Assembly: GCA_047630175.1 (NCBI GenBank)
Contig: JBLHVI010000045.1
Coordinates: 1-25,252, forward strand
Source: UBA4582 sp047630175
GTDB lineage: Bacteria > Pseudomonadota > Gammaproteobacteria > Pseudomonadales > Azotimanducaceae
Direction: 5' to 3'
Length of the DNA stretch: 25,252 nucleotides
Part shown: positions 1 to 8,419 of the stretch, in pieces
How positions within the stretch are numbered: position 1 is the first letter of the stretch
Layout of the letters: every line of letters starts with the position of its first letter
Translations under genes and position numbers: made by a program
Notes under the pieces: model-generated
Databases searched by the model: none
What the model was told of the DNA's origin: nothing
What the model saw: only the letters and a program-made list of their open reading frames with translations

Positions 1-857
1 TGGTAATGCAACAAATATTGACACTGGCTTTTGTCAATCCGTTTGCAGCACTCGTCAACCTGAATATTCTTGGCATTGTCACCAACGCTTTTTTGATTGG
101 TATCGCCATGGTCTTGGTCGTCCCTGCAAACAGTTTACTGCACGAACTCGTTGGACATATCAATCGAATTATTTTTAAAATTCTAGCGTGGATTATTAAA
201 CTCTTGCCCATTGGCATCTTTGCTATTTTATTTGATTTTACCGTCAAGCTTAACGCTGGTGATGGACACACAGCGGACTTTTTGACCCAGTTGCTACAAT
301 TTGCCGGACTAGTAGTAATGCTGACGTTGGTCCACGGTCTGCTCGTTTTGCCGTTAATAGGCTGGCTATTCGCTCGTCGCCACCCTATCGATACTCTGCG
401 CAAGATCGCCCAACCTATGCTCGTGGCATTCAGCACCTCGTCTAGCTCAGCAACTTTGCCCGTTTCCATGCAGACCTGCGACAAGCAACTGCACATCGAA
501 CCCGCTGTAAGTAGCTTCGTATTGCCACTAGGCGCCACGATGAACATGGACGGCACAGCATTGTTTGAAGCAGTAGCGGCTATATTTCTTGCTTACCTAT
601 ATGGCATTGAACTGAGCAACGTAGGGATTTTTACAGTATTTTTGATGGCAATGGTGTCGTCTATTGGCGCGCCTGGTATGCCCACTGCGTCCATGTCTGG
701 CATGCAGATGGTATTGCTAGCCGTGGGAATTCCGTTGGAAGCTATTGCGATTCTGCTTGTAGTCGAGCGCCCCTTAGACACATTGCGAACCGCAGTTAAT
801 GTTGAGGGTGACTTATACGGCGCGATGATTGTTGATCATTATACGCGACCGATATGA
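1..857 (+). CDS. Dicarboxylate/amino acid:cation symporter (SLC1/DAACS family), 5'-truncated by window edge
   Basis: Inner-membrane carrier that co-transports glutamate, aspartate or C4-dicarboxylates with Na+ or H+. The frame is open to the first base, so the gene begins upstream and about 284 C-terminal residues are visible. The serine-rich re-entrant loop STSSSSATLP is followed by the NMDGTA signature of transmembrane segment 7, and the later GAPGMPTAS stretch resembles the second re-entrant hairpin; these mark the GltP/GltT/DctA family. The remainder is strongly hydrophobic, with several membrane spans. An internal ATG at 6 is probably not the true start because family members are about 400-450 residues. 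Substrate cannot be told from the sequence. The next gene is convergent, 31 bp away. Family assignment is firm; the exact member is not. Confidence 0.88.
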   Translation, partial: VMQQILTLAFVNPFAALVNLNILGIVTNAFLIGIAMVLVVPANSLLHELVGHINRIIFKILAWIIKLLPIGIFAILFDFTVKLNAGDGHTADFLTQLLQFAGLVVMLTLVHGLLVLPLIGWLFARRHPIDTLRKIAQPMLVAFSTSSSSATLPVSMQTCDKQLHIEPAVSSFVLPLGATMNMDGTALFEAVAAIFLAYLYGIELSNVGIFTVFLMAMVSSIGAPGMPTASMSGMQMVLLAVGIPLEAIAILLVVERPLDTLRTAVNVEGDLYGAMIVDHYTRPI

Positions 858-888
858 CCCGACTGATACGCTGTCATGGGGCGTTTTT

Positions 889-1668
889 CTAAGCGCGCGG
901 GGGTACAAAAGGATGTGTGCTAGACAGACCACCATCAACCGCAATGGCTTGGCCGTTCACATAGCTGGCTTCATCGCTGGCTAGGAAAAGTGCCATATTA
1001 GCAATTTCATCTGGCACGCCGTAACGCCTAGTAGGATTGAGTTGACCAATGCGCGCCTCGGTGCCGCGCTCACGGGCTCGATCAAAGGTTGGCTGGGTCA
1101 TGCCAGTTTCTATTAAACCCGGACACACCGCGTTCACGCGAACACCCGAACCTGAAAAGGCGTTACTGGCAGTTTGCACCAGACTGATAACACCTGCCTT
1201 ACTTGCTGAATACGGTATACCGCCGGCATTGGCGCGCAAACCTGCTACAGATGCGGTGCAGATAATGCTGCCTCCGCCCTGAGTTGCCATCAGGCTACCC
1301 CCCAACTTGATCGCTAGAAATGGACCGATCAAATTAACTTGCAAGATGTTCTGCCACATGGATTCGGTCTGCTCAAGCAAAGGGACCGCGCCACCACTGA
1401 TGCCTGCGTTGGCATAAATAATGTCGACCCTGCCAAACAATTTGACGCAGGTATCGATATAATTACGGACACCAATTTCGGTCGACACATCCATCACCAG
1501 CGTCTGCAACTCGCCGGTCGCACCTTCGAGGGTTTCGGCTAGCCCCTCAGCATTCACATCCACCGCAAGAACACTTGCGCCTTCTTCCGCAAACCGACGT
1601 GCACTGGCACGACCAATGCCGCTGCCTGCACCTGTGACAATACTGCATTTACCCGTCAATCGACCCAT
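889..1668 (-). CDS. Short-chain dehydrogenase/reductase (classical SDR)
   Basis: NAD(P)-dependent oxidoreductase of about 259 residues, the usual classical SDR length. Visible motifs, in order: the nucleotide-binding glycine motif TGAGSGIG at residues 12-19, NAG at 87-89, the active-site Asn in VNLIG (N112), and the catalytic triad S140, Y153 and K157 in YSASK. A C-terminal GQAIAVDGG stretch is typical of the family. Asp37 in the LAVDVN segment after strand 2 suggests a preference for NAD over NADP. The ATG at 1668 is chosen because GAGG lies about 6 nt upstream; an in-frame TTG four codons earlier overlaps that site. Substrate is unknown. It stands alone, convergent with the symporter, so context gives no pathway. 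Confidence 0.9.
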   Translation of the reverse strand: MGRLTGKCSIVTGAGSGIGRASARRFAEEGASVLAVDVNAEGLAETLEGATGELQTLVMDVSTEIGVRNYIDTCVKLFGRVDIIYANAGISGGAVPLLEQTESMWQNILQVNLIGPFLAIKLGGSLMATQGGGSIICTASVAGLRANAGGIPYSASKAGVISLVQTASNAFSGSGVRVNAVCPGLIETGMTQPTFDRARERGTEARIGQLNPTRRYGVPDEIANMALFLASDEASYVNGQAIAVDGGLSSTHPFVPPRA

Positions 1669-1801
1669 AGTAGACCTCAATTCTTGTTGGCTTAATTGCG
1701 AATGCTGACAGACCCATTTACGAGTGATGCCGCAGAGTGATTAGCTGTTTATTCGTTAACGCGTTTTCTGAGGCGCTTGATGACGCTATGCGCGACGATT
1801 T

Positions 1802-2170
1802 TTAAGAAGAGCCCGCCTGGGATAATATCAAGCCTGCAAAGTGAAAAAGGAAAGCGCGATGCTCCGCAGAGATATGTAAACGCTCTAGACTATCTTCGCC
1901 GGGTTTGGTCATGATGAATTCGTAACAATTCGTCAAATCAACGCCGCCGCCAAGAATTTGCGCGATCTCATCGTTGAGATAATCATGCAGTACACTCAAG
2001 TCATCAACGGTGATGCCCGAGCGCTCAGGCTCCAGCACTGCGTTGCCCCAAATCGTCATAATGTAAACACGAAACATGTCTTTATCGACAAAGCTCTCGT
2101 CGATCATGCAACCTTCGATAATCTCCGTGACGGCCTTGGAAAAACGTTCTCGTATCTCTTCAATATCCAT
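1802..2170 (-). CDS. Hypothetical protein, 122 aa, acidic
   Basis: A small soluble, acidic, probably helical protein with no signal peptide or membrane segment. I do not recognise the family. The frame runs cleanly from ATG to stop, and the amino-acid make-up looks protein-like rather than like an antisense shadow: amphipathic helical stretches, a central WGNAVLEPE segment and two Cys residues. No strong ribosome binding site is visible upstream of the ATG; a weak GACAGCGA precedes it. It is transcribed away from dinB, and the shared intergenic region carries a large inverted repeat that could regulate either gene. Being real is likely, but function is open. Confidence 0.65.
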   Translation of the reverse strand: MDIEEIRERFSKAVTEIIEGCMIDESFVDKDMFRVYIMTIWGNAVLEPERSGITVDDLSVLHDYLNDEIAQILGGGVDLTNCYEFIMTKPGEDSLERLHISAEHRAFLFHFAGLILSQAGSS

Positions 2171-2212
2171 TCGCTGTCATTTCTTGCCGGTTTTTAATCA
2201 GCCTGCAGTATA

Positions 2213-2249
2213 CCCCATAACAACCATCACACTGGTGGTTGTTATGGGG
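2213..2249. repeat. 37-bp near-perfect inverted repeat between divergent genes
   Basis: Two 14-bp arms (CCCCATAACAACCA and its exact complement) flank 9 bp; inside, a G-T wobble and two more pairs leave a 3-nt loop, so the hairpin is about 17 bp. GTATAC palindromes flank both sides, extending the symmetry imperfectly to about 2205-2262. There is no T-run on either strand, and the position is between divergent genes, so an operator or a mobile palindromic element fits better than a terminator. Confidence 0.8.
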
Positions 2250-2280
2250 CCTGTATACACTGCTCGGTATGACAAACGTT

Positions 2281-2319
2281 AACAGCCACCGATAACAGCC
2301 ATCCACAACAGCCATCGAC
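2281..2319 (+). repeat. Three direct 13-bp repeats upstream of dinB
   Basis: Three consecutive 13-mers share the consensus AACAGCCAYCSAY (AACAGCCACCGAT, AACAGCCATCCAC, AACAGCCATCGAC) and end 15 bp before the dinB start. The spacing is exact. They may be a protein-binding array or simple slippage; the sequence does not say which. Confidence 0.75.
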
Positions 2320-2334
2320 AAAAGAAAGCCACCC

Positions 2335-3411
2335 GTGACCCAACTTCCCCGCCCACGCAAAATTATCCATATTGATATGGACTGCTTTTATGCGGCGGTT
2401 GAAATGCGCGACAATCCAGCATTGCGCGGAATTCCTATTGCCGTCGGTGGCTCAGCGGCACGTCGTGGCGTCATCACAACTTGTAATTACGAGGCCCGAG
2501 CCTTCGGTATCCACTCAGCCATGGCAACGGCCTATGCCCTTCGCTTATGTGCTCAGTTGGTCTTAGTACCGGTACGCATGGAGTATTACAAACAGGTGTC
2601 AACCCAGATCCGCGAGATCTTCAATCGCTACACTGACAAGATCGAGCCATTAAGCTTAGATGAGGCATTCCTAGATGTGACAGACGTAGATCTGTTTCAT
2701 GGCAGCGCTACCTTGATCGCTGAGGATATTCGTCGCGCCATCGAGACAGAACTTAACCTGACCGCCTCGGCCGGTGTAGCGCCTAACAAGTTCCTGGCGA
2801 AAATTTGCAGTGACGAAAACAAACCCAATGGTCAGTGCGTAATTGTTCCGGCGCAGATGGATGACTTTGTTCGCGCCCTGCCTCTTGGCAAGATTCCTGG
2901 TGTCGGTAAGGTTAGCGTCAAGCGCTTGGCCGACCTGGGCCTGAGTTTATGTGATGATGTTCGGCAGTTCGGTGAAGCAGAGATGGTGAGACATTTCGGT
3001 GGCAGTGGCAGCACCATTTACCAACGCGCTATGGGCATCGATGATCGCCCATTAGTGACAAACTGGGTGCGCAAGTCATTAAGCGTCGAGCGTACCTTTG
3101 CCGTTGACATAAGCAGTATCGATGCGACACATAGCATCCTCGACACGCTGTATGCAGAATTACACGGACGCCTGCAGGCTCATCAAGGGCGGCCGATTAA
3201 AAACCAGCAGGTGAAACTTAAATTTGCCGATTTTCGGACCACCACCGTCGAACGAAGCAGCCAGACGCTCGATCCCACCCTGTTCAAAGAATTGCTACCG
3301 ATGGCCTGGCTGCGCGGTGAGGGTCAAGCAATTCGACTACTTGGTATTGGCGTCAGCTTTCAGGATCTGGAGCTGACTGAAACCAGTCGCCAGCTACGTT
3401 TATTTAGGTAA
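2335..3411 (+). CDS. dinB: DNA polymerase IV (Y-family translesion polymerase)
   Basis: Error-prone Y-family polymerase that extends past lesions and mismatched ends. The protein has 358 residues against about 351 in E. coli. The palm carries the three catalytic carboxylates: D14 in IHIDMDCFYAAVE, and D109 and E110 in SLDEAFLD. Further family motifs are YEARAFGI, GVAPNKFLAKICSD and the helix-hairpin-helix GIPGVGKV. The C-terminal little-finger domain is complete, but I see no obvious canonical clamp-binding peptide at the C-terminus. The start is GTG at 2335, with AAAGAAAG about 8 nt upstream. It stands alone. SOS control would be expected for the family, but no convincing LexA box was found; the inverted and direct repeats upstream are alternative control sites. 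Confidence 0.95.
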   Translation: MTQLPRPRKIIHIDMDCFYAAVEMRDNPALRGIPIAVGGSAARRGVITTCNYEARAFGIHSAMATAYALRLCAQLVLVPVRMEYYKQVSTQIREIFNRYTDKIEPLSLDEAFLDVTDVDLFHGSATLIAEDIRRAIETELNLTASAGVAPNKFLAKICSDENKPNGQCVIVPAQMDDFVRALPLGKIPGVGKVSVKRLADLGLSLCDDVRQFGEAEMVRHFGGSGSTIYQRAMGIDDRPLVTNWVRKSLSVERTFAVDISSIDATHSILDTLYAELHGRLQAHQGRPIKNQQVKLKFADFRTTTVERSSQTLDPTLFKELLPMAWLRGEGQAIRLLGIGVSFQDLELTETSRQLRLFR

Positions 3412-3541
3412 AGATTGATTAATTACACGTTATTTTCACCCTCGCGATGTCAACAAGGCCAACGCCACCCGCAAAAGACCACAAAATTTAAATAGAATCC
3501 TGTAAGCTAGCGCGCTTTAACCCCTGCTATTTGCGAGCATC

Positions 3542-4945
3542 ATGAGAAAGACCAAAATTATCTGCACCATCGGGCCGGCAACAGCCAGCTATCCCATGCT
3601 TGAGAAAATGGCGATGGCGGGCATGGATATCGTGCGCCTCAATATGTCTCATGGCGATCATGAGTCTGCCGCTCAAGTGATCAAATCAATCAAGACCCTG
3701 AATCGCAAACTCGCCTCCCCGGTGGCCATTCTGATGGACACACAAGGGCCTGAGATTCGCACGGGGGATCTGGCTAACGAGCTTGAGTTAAAAAATGGCG
3801 CAGTCATTTCTATCACTATTCGTGATTCGGTCGACGTAGAACATTCCTCATTCCATATTCACTATGATGACCTGATCAACACCGTAAATGTCGGCGATCG
3901 AATTACCGTCGACAACGGTATCATTAACCTCGAAGTGCTAGAAAAACACAGCGACGGTATCATGAGTTGCCGCGTCATTGATGGCGGCATATTAAAAAGT
4001 AAACGGCACGTCAATCTGCCGGGCATACGCGTTAATTTGCCGGCGATTACAAAAAAGGATCGTGCCGATATTCTGTTCGCTATGGAACAGGAGCTCGACT
4101 TTATCGCTTTGTCATTTGTACGCGAAGCGGCTGACGTACGTGAATTGCGTGAGCTGATGGGCGATAAAGCAGGCAAGATCAAAATCATTTCTAAAATTGA
4201 AGATCAATCCGGTGTTGCTAATATCGAGGAAATTATCAGCGAGTCTGACGGCATCATGGTGGCGCGTGGCGACTTGGGTGTTGAAATCAATGTTGCTGAA
4301 CTCCCCAACGTTCAGCGGCGTATCGTCAGACTTTGCGCCGAGCAAGGTAAGCGCGTAATCGTTGCCACACACCTGCTCGAATCAATGATTGAAAACCCCA
4401 TCCCAACCCGAGCCGAAGTGACCGACGTGGCTAACGCTATTTATGAAGAAGTGGATGCGGTAATGCTGTCCGGCGAAACCACGGTGGGCAAGTATCCCAT
4501 TCGCTGTGTCGAACAACTGGTGGCCATCGCCCGAGCCACCGAGACCGGTCAGGGGTTGAACTTTACCCGCGGATTAGTCTGCCATGACGACAAACAATAT
4601 TTGGCCCTGACGGCAGTGAACTTAGCAGAGTCCCTGGGTGCACAAGGCATTGTTGTAATCACTCGACGTGGTTATATGGCTGACTATGTGACCAATTGCC
4701 ATCCCCAACAAACGCGCATATTTGCCTTTACAAATGATAGTCAGACGCGGCGCCGACTGATACTCAATCGCAACCTTTCGCCTTATCGAACGGCGTTCAG
4801 CAGCGATCCTGAAAAAACCATACAAACCACCTTCGACGTCCTGACCTCACGCGCGGGATTAAGCAGTGGCGATAAGGTCGTAGTGATTTCTGATGTGCTA
4901 GCAGGTTCAGGTATTGACGCGATCCAGATACGTACTCTGCCCTAA
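3542..4945 (+). CDS. pyk: Pyruvate kinase
   Basis: Catalyses phosphoenolpyruvate + ADP to pyruvate + ATP, the last step of glycolysis, in the cytoplasm. The 467 residues match the usual length (E. coli PykF 470). It opens with RKTKIICTIGPAT, followed by the substrate-binding VRLNMSHG, MDTQGPEIRTG, the catalytic lysine K218 in SKIED, the Mg2+-binding GIMVARGDLGVEI and the ATHLLESMI and MLSGETTVGKYP signatures. The C-terminal effector domain (from about residue 350) is complete. The ATG at 3542 is preceded by a modest GCGAG. It has its own 130-bp upstream region and is convergent with the MFS gene. An AT-rich TAGAAT near 3493 might be a -10 element, but no good -35 accompanies it. Confidence 0.96.
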   Translation: MRKTKIICTIGPATASYPMLEKMAMAGMDIVRLNMSHGDHESAAQVIKSIKTLNRKLASPVAILMDTQGPEIRTGDLANELELKNGAVISITIRDSVDVEHSSFHIHYDDLINTVNVGDRITVDNGIINLEVLEKHSDGIMSCRVIDGGILKSKRHVNLPGIRVNLPAITKKDRADILFAMEQELDFIALSFVREAADVRELRELMGDKAGKIKIISKIEDQSGVANIEEIISESDGIMVARGDLGVEINVAELPNVQRRIVRLCAEQGKRVIVATHLLESMIENPIPTRAEVTDVANAIYEEVDAVMLSGETTVGKYPIRCVEQLVAIARATETGQGLNFTRGLVCHDDKQYLALTAVNLAESLGAQGIVVITRRGYMADYVTNCHPQQTRIFAFTNDSQTRRRLILNRNLSPYRTAFSSDPEKTIQTTFDVLTSRAGLSSGDKVVVISDVLAGSGIDAIQIRTLP

Positions 4946-4960
4946 CGTTAAAGGCTGGCA

Positions 4961-4987
4961 CATGGCGGGTGGTCTCTAGACGCCATG
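4961..4987. terminator. Possible bidirectional hairpin between pyk and the MFS gene
   Basis: CATGGCG and CGCCATG form a 7-bp stem around 13 nt, and GTCTCTAGAC adds a small inner palindrome. It lies between convergent stop codons, where a shared terminator is expected. There is no T-run on either strand, so intrinsic termination is doubtful. Confidence 0.3.
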
Positions 4988-4990
4988 ACT

Positions 4991-6319
4991 TCAGGTCGGG
5001 GCATTCGCTAGGTCTTCACGTAGTGTGCGGCCTGCCATGAGATAGTGGAATGTAGACCAACCGTACACTAATACCACCGCCACCAACGCATAACGCAGTC
5101 CATCATCCCCATAGTAAACACTCAAGACATCGCTCAATATGCCTGTGAGTAGTGGACCCAGTCCCAGCCCAATGAGGTTGAGGACGAAAAACAAAATCGA
5201 TGACGCCAAGGCACGCATGCGCAGTGAAACTATGCCGTGTGTCATTGCAATCGTCGGTCCCAGATACATGGCACCAAGCAGAACCGGCACTGTGTAAACC
5301 CACAAGGCAGTGGCGTAATCATTCAACAGATACACCATGAGGGAAAAAGGCACCGCCGCAATTGTCGCCGCAGCCGGTATCCAGACATACCAGCGTTTAT
5401 CCTCCACACCAAACCTGTCACACAAATAGCCACCAAGAAACGTGCCGGCAGCACCCGCGGTACCTGATATCAACCCTAGCCAAGTGGCGATTTCGCCTGT
5501 TGACCCTAAGTCATAAGTACGTATAAAAAAAGATGCTATCCATTGCCCAACGCCGTAACCAACAAACGCATGCAAACCTGCAGCGACCGACAGGTGACGA
5601 AATGATTTCCGCGACCACAGCAGTGCAAAAATAGCCTTAATGGGCGGCGCAACGCTGACCGTCGTGATGTGTTCGGACTGTCCACGGCGAGGTTCCCGTA
5701 ACGTGAACCGCACCACGAGTGCCCAGGCAACACCTGGTATACCGATGACCAAAAAAACCGTTCGCCAGCCGAAAAAATCGTTGACCCATCCACCGATGAT
5801 GAAGCCTATTAAAACCCCGAAATTTATTCCCATAGAATAGATAGATAGTGCAGTGGCGCGCTGCCGAGGCGGGAAGATATCTGAAATCATCGAATGCGCC
5901 GGCGGACTGCCGCCCGCCTCGCCCACTGCAACGCCGATTCGAGCCAGCAGCAGGTGCACAAAATTTTGCGCCATACCGGATAAGGCTGTCATTAAACTCC
6001 ACGTCGCGATGGCCGCTGCAACAATATTTCGGCGGGAACCCTTATCCGCCATCCGCGCGATTGGAATGCCCATAACCACATAGAAGATCGCAAACGAAAT
6101 CCCTGAGAGCATCCCCAATTGCCAGTCCATCAGACCTAAGTCAACCTTGATGCTTTCCTGCAGAATGACCAAAATTTGACGATCAATAAAACTAAATATG
6201 TAGACGGTCGTGAGTACACCTAAGGTGTACCACTTGTAGGTCGGTGAAAACTGCTCAACCTTTTCCCCAGACTCAGGAACTTCAGCCACTGGGATGACAC
6301 TGGACTTTGAATCACTCAC
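4991..6319 (-). CDS. MFS transporter, spinster-like subfamily
   Basis: Twelve-helix major facilitator of 442 residues in the inner membrane. The segment SFIDRQILVILQ in helix 1, the loop GIPIARMADKGSRRN between helices 2 and 3, and GEAGGSPPAHSMISD in helix 4 are characteristic of the spinster-like group, which is common in marine and hydrocarbon- or steroid-degrading Proteobacteria. The N-terminal 25 residues are hydrophilic and cytoplasmic. The start is GTG at 6319, with GAGGG 7 nt upstream. The substrate is not known; organic acids, lipids or sugars are all possible for the family. The window's far end holds the C-terminus of a second spinster-like carrier. The EamA permease lies upstream on the same strand, with a 158-bp gap. 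Confidence 0.88.
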   Translation of the reverse strand: MSDSKSSVIPVAEVPESGEKVEQFSPTYKWYTLGVLTTVYIFSFIDRQILVILQESIKVDLGLMDWQLGMLSGISFAIFYVVMGIPIARMADKGSRRNIVAAAIATWSLMTALSGMAQNFVHLLLARIGVAVGEAGGSPPAHSMISDIFPPRQRATALSIYSMGINFGVLIGFIIGGWVNDFFGWRTVFLVIGIPGVAWALVVRFTLREPRRGQSEHITTVSVAPPIKAIFALLWSRKSFRHLSVAAGLHAFVGYGVGQWIASFFIRTYDLGSTGEIATWLGLISGTAGAAGTFLGGYLCDRFGVEDKRWYVWIPAAATIAAVPFSLMVYLLNDYATALWVYTVPVLLGAMYLGPTIAMTHGIVSLRMRALASSILFFVLNLIGLGLGPLLTGILSDVLSVYYGDDGLRYALVAVVLVYGWSTFHYLMAGRTLREDLANAPT

Positions 6320-6477
6320 ACGGCATCCCTCGAGTTACTGCTGCTTAATGCAGCTTATTATCATCGATCGACCTTGTACGACTGTACCTTGCGCTGGATA
6401 TCAAAACAGCTTTAGCGAGTCAGCAGCGTTAACTGACGATAGAGAGCGCATCTGGCAATGTCAATTTTGAGTGGCAC

Positions 6478-7386
6478 TTACGTAGAACTTACGTCGACTT
6501 TGCCAGAAGTCACAACACCACTCTTTTGTAACAACAGGCCCGCAACGATGACGATCAGCCCAAGGTAGGTGGTTGAATAGATAGGCTCGCCGAGGATGAA
6601 ATGAATCAAGATAAGCGACAAAAACGGTGACAGAAAAATAAGATTACTGACGCGACTCGTGTTCTGCGCGAGTCGCAATGCCTGTGACCAGCACAGAAAA
6701 GCCAAGCCCATTTCAAATAGACCTATATAGGCCGCCGATAGCAAACCTGATCCTGACGTCACCCATAGACTTGAGAAATACCAACAGATCAATCCTGCCA
6801 TTGGCACTGCGCAAAGAAAATTAAGACACAGCGCCACCAGCGGCTCGCGAGGATCGCGAATATTCAGAATCCAATAACTCGCCCATATCAGCGTAGACGC
6901 CAGTGCCAGCGCAATGCCGATGGGGCTTTCAATACTGATAATATTCCATTGTCCACGCGTGGCAATCAACACCACACCGCCATAGCAGATCAACGCAGCA
7001 AACACATCACGGCAGGTCAGGCGCTGCTTGAGAATCACCACCGACATGATGCTCAGAACGATCGCCCACGTATAGTTAATGGGTTGAGCGACCTGCGCGG
7101 GTAGTCTGTCGTAGGCGGCAAACAGCACAAGGTAGTACATCATTGGGTTCAAGGTGGCGGCGATCAGCGTGATACGCCAATGCCGGCAAAACGTTTGCCA
7201 AAGTTCGCGGCAACGGCCCTGATAGAAAATCACAGCGGTTAACAGACTAGCCGACACCAGAGAGGCATAGAAAATCAGTTGGGGAATATCCAGGCTAGCA
7301 AGAGCGACTTTAAATGCTGTAGCCACCGTTGACCACATGATCACCGTCGTCATCCCGAAAATATAGGCTTTGCGCTGATTAATCAT
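6478..7386 (-). CDS. EamA/DMT-superfamily permease
   Basis: A ten-helix inner-membrane protein of 302 residues made of two repeated EamA halves of about 140 residues each. The start MINQRKAYIFGMTTVIMWST followed by AFKVAL, and the C-terminal half with SNLIFLSPFLSLILIHFILGE and a last hydrophobic helix ending in LLLQK, are typical drug/metabolite exporter features. Members export amino acids, nucleobases or metabolites; which one here cannot be read from the sequence. The ribosome binding site is weak. It is followed by the MFS gene on the same strand, but the 158-bp gap makes co-transcription uncertain. Confidence 0.85.
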   Translation of the reverse strand: MINQRKAYIFGMTTVIMWSTVATAFKVALASLDIPQLIFYASLVSASLLTAVIFYQGRCRELWQTFCRHWRITLIAATLNPMMYYLVLFAAYDRLPAQVAQPINYTWAIVLSIMSVVILKQRLTCRDVFAALICYGGVVLIATRGQWNIISIESPIGIALALASTLIWASYWILNIRDPREPLVALCLNFLCAVPMAGLICWYFSSLWVTSGSGLLSAAYIGLFEMGLAFLCWSQALRLAQNTSRVSNLIFLSPFLSLILIHFILGEPIYSTTYLGLIVIVAGLLLQKSGVVTSGKVDVSST

Positions 7387-7687
7387 GACGAGATTCGACC
7401 TGCCTAGCCCAATATAGAAATTTTACTTGCGATATAGCGTGTTGCTCGAGGCCACAGCTAACCCCCAACAAATCCGGACTAAGATTATACCTCTGTAAGT
7501 GAATATCAAGAATTCACCTTGGACAGATCAAGTATCGCGGCCGATGGTGATAACGACATGAACCTTTGATTCATTACTGGGACTTCTCCCTCTGCCAATG
7601 TAGCGATGAGTTTGACCTGACAAACGGCATGCCATAACCTCACCTCCTGTATTCGGGTTGCTATGACTCGCCACAACAAATAATAAA
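7387..7687. other. Intergenic region between divergent genes (no gene seen)
   Basis: About 300 bp between the EamA gene and the isomerase-like pair. No tRNA, repeat or convincing ORF is visible. TTGACC at 7608-7613 followed 17 bp later by TAACCT could be a weak plus-strand promoter for the downstream pair; the -10 match is poor. Confidence 0.4.
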
Positions 7688-8419
7688 ATGAGCTGCCGAG
7701 AAATAACCATGGAACACTACGCATCACCCTTAGTGGCCCGCGCTGGGCAGACAGTGATTGTATATATAGATGTTAAAAGCCCCTATGCGTTTGTCGCACT
7801 TAAGCCCACCTTTGCGTTGGAACGCGAACTGCAAGTGCAGTTCGACTGGCGCCCGCTGACATTAGATATTCCAAGCTATCTTGGTAGCGCAAGAAAAGAG
7901 GCCGGCAAGGTCGTGGAGTCCACGCGTTCTGACGCGCAATGGAGCGGTGTGAAATACGCATACCGCGATGCCCGCAGATATATAACAAGACAGGGTTACC
8001 TATTAAAAGGCACTGAGAAAATATGGGATTCGAGCATCGTCAATATCGGGATCTTGTGGGTCATTGAACAGGCGCGCGACAAGTTAGAAGCCTATTTGGA
8101 AGCTGTTTATCCAAAATTCTGGCGTAGAGAGTTAAATATCGAAGACGTCTCAGTGGTATCACGTTGCCTTGAAGAAGCCGGCGTCAGCGCCACAGGTTTT
8201 ACTGAGTTCCAGCAAGGTATCGGCCGTGAAGTACACAATCAATTGCAGTCCCAGTTGCATGGCAACGGCATCTACGGTGTTCCCACTTATGTCGTTGACC
8301 AACAAATTTTGTTTGGCCGTGAGCACTTACCATTATTACGTTGGCATCTACTCGGCAAAAGAGGTGATGCGCCAGATATGGCTTATGAAGTTAGCCAACC
8401 CATACCGAGGGCAGAATGA
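7688..8419 (+). CDS. DsbA-like 2-hydroxychromene-2-carboxylate isomerase family protein (first copy)
   Basis: A kappa-class GST/DsbA-fold protein of 243 residues. The N-terminal VYIDVKSPYAFVALKP matches the thioredoxin strand and the S-P motif that carries the active-site serine of HCCA isomerases; the C-terminal GVPTYVVDQQILFGREHLP is the cis-Pro and final strand-helix typical of the family. The middle helical insert is longer than usual. There is no CXXC, so it is not a disulfide oxidoreductase. Known members isomerise 2-hydroxychromene-2-carboxylate in naphthalene degradation using glutathione; no other aromatic-pathway gene is next to it, so that role is not supported here. The start could be ATG 7688 or ATG 7712; neither has a strong ribosome binding site. 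It overlaps the next paralogue by 4 bp. Confidence 0.8.
   Translation: MSCREITMEHYASPLVARAGQTVIVYIDVKSPYAFVALKPTFALERELQVQFDWRPLTLDIPSYLGSARKEAGKVVESTRSDAQWSGVKYAYRDARRYITRQGYLLKGTEKIWDSSIVNIGILWVIEQARDKLEAYLEAVYPKFWRRELNIEDVSVVSRCLEEAGVSATGFTEFQQGIGREVHNQLQSQLHGNGIYGVPTYVVDQQILFGREHLPLLRWHLLGKRGDAPDMAYEVSQPIPRAE

Noticed and set aside
2250..2265. Possible LexA box (CTGTATACACTGCTCG) upstream of dinB
   Set aside because: Only the left half fits CTGT-N8-ACAG; the right half is wrong.
7506..7727. Overlapping minus-strand ORFs in the 7.4-7.7 kb intergenic region
   Set aside because: They overlap the start of the isomerase-like gene and show no protein-like motif.
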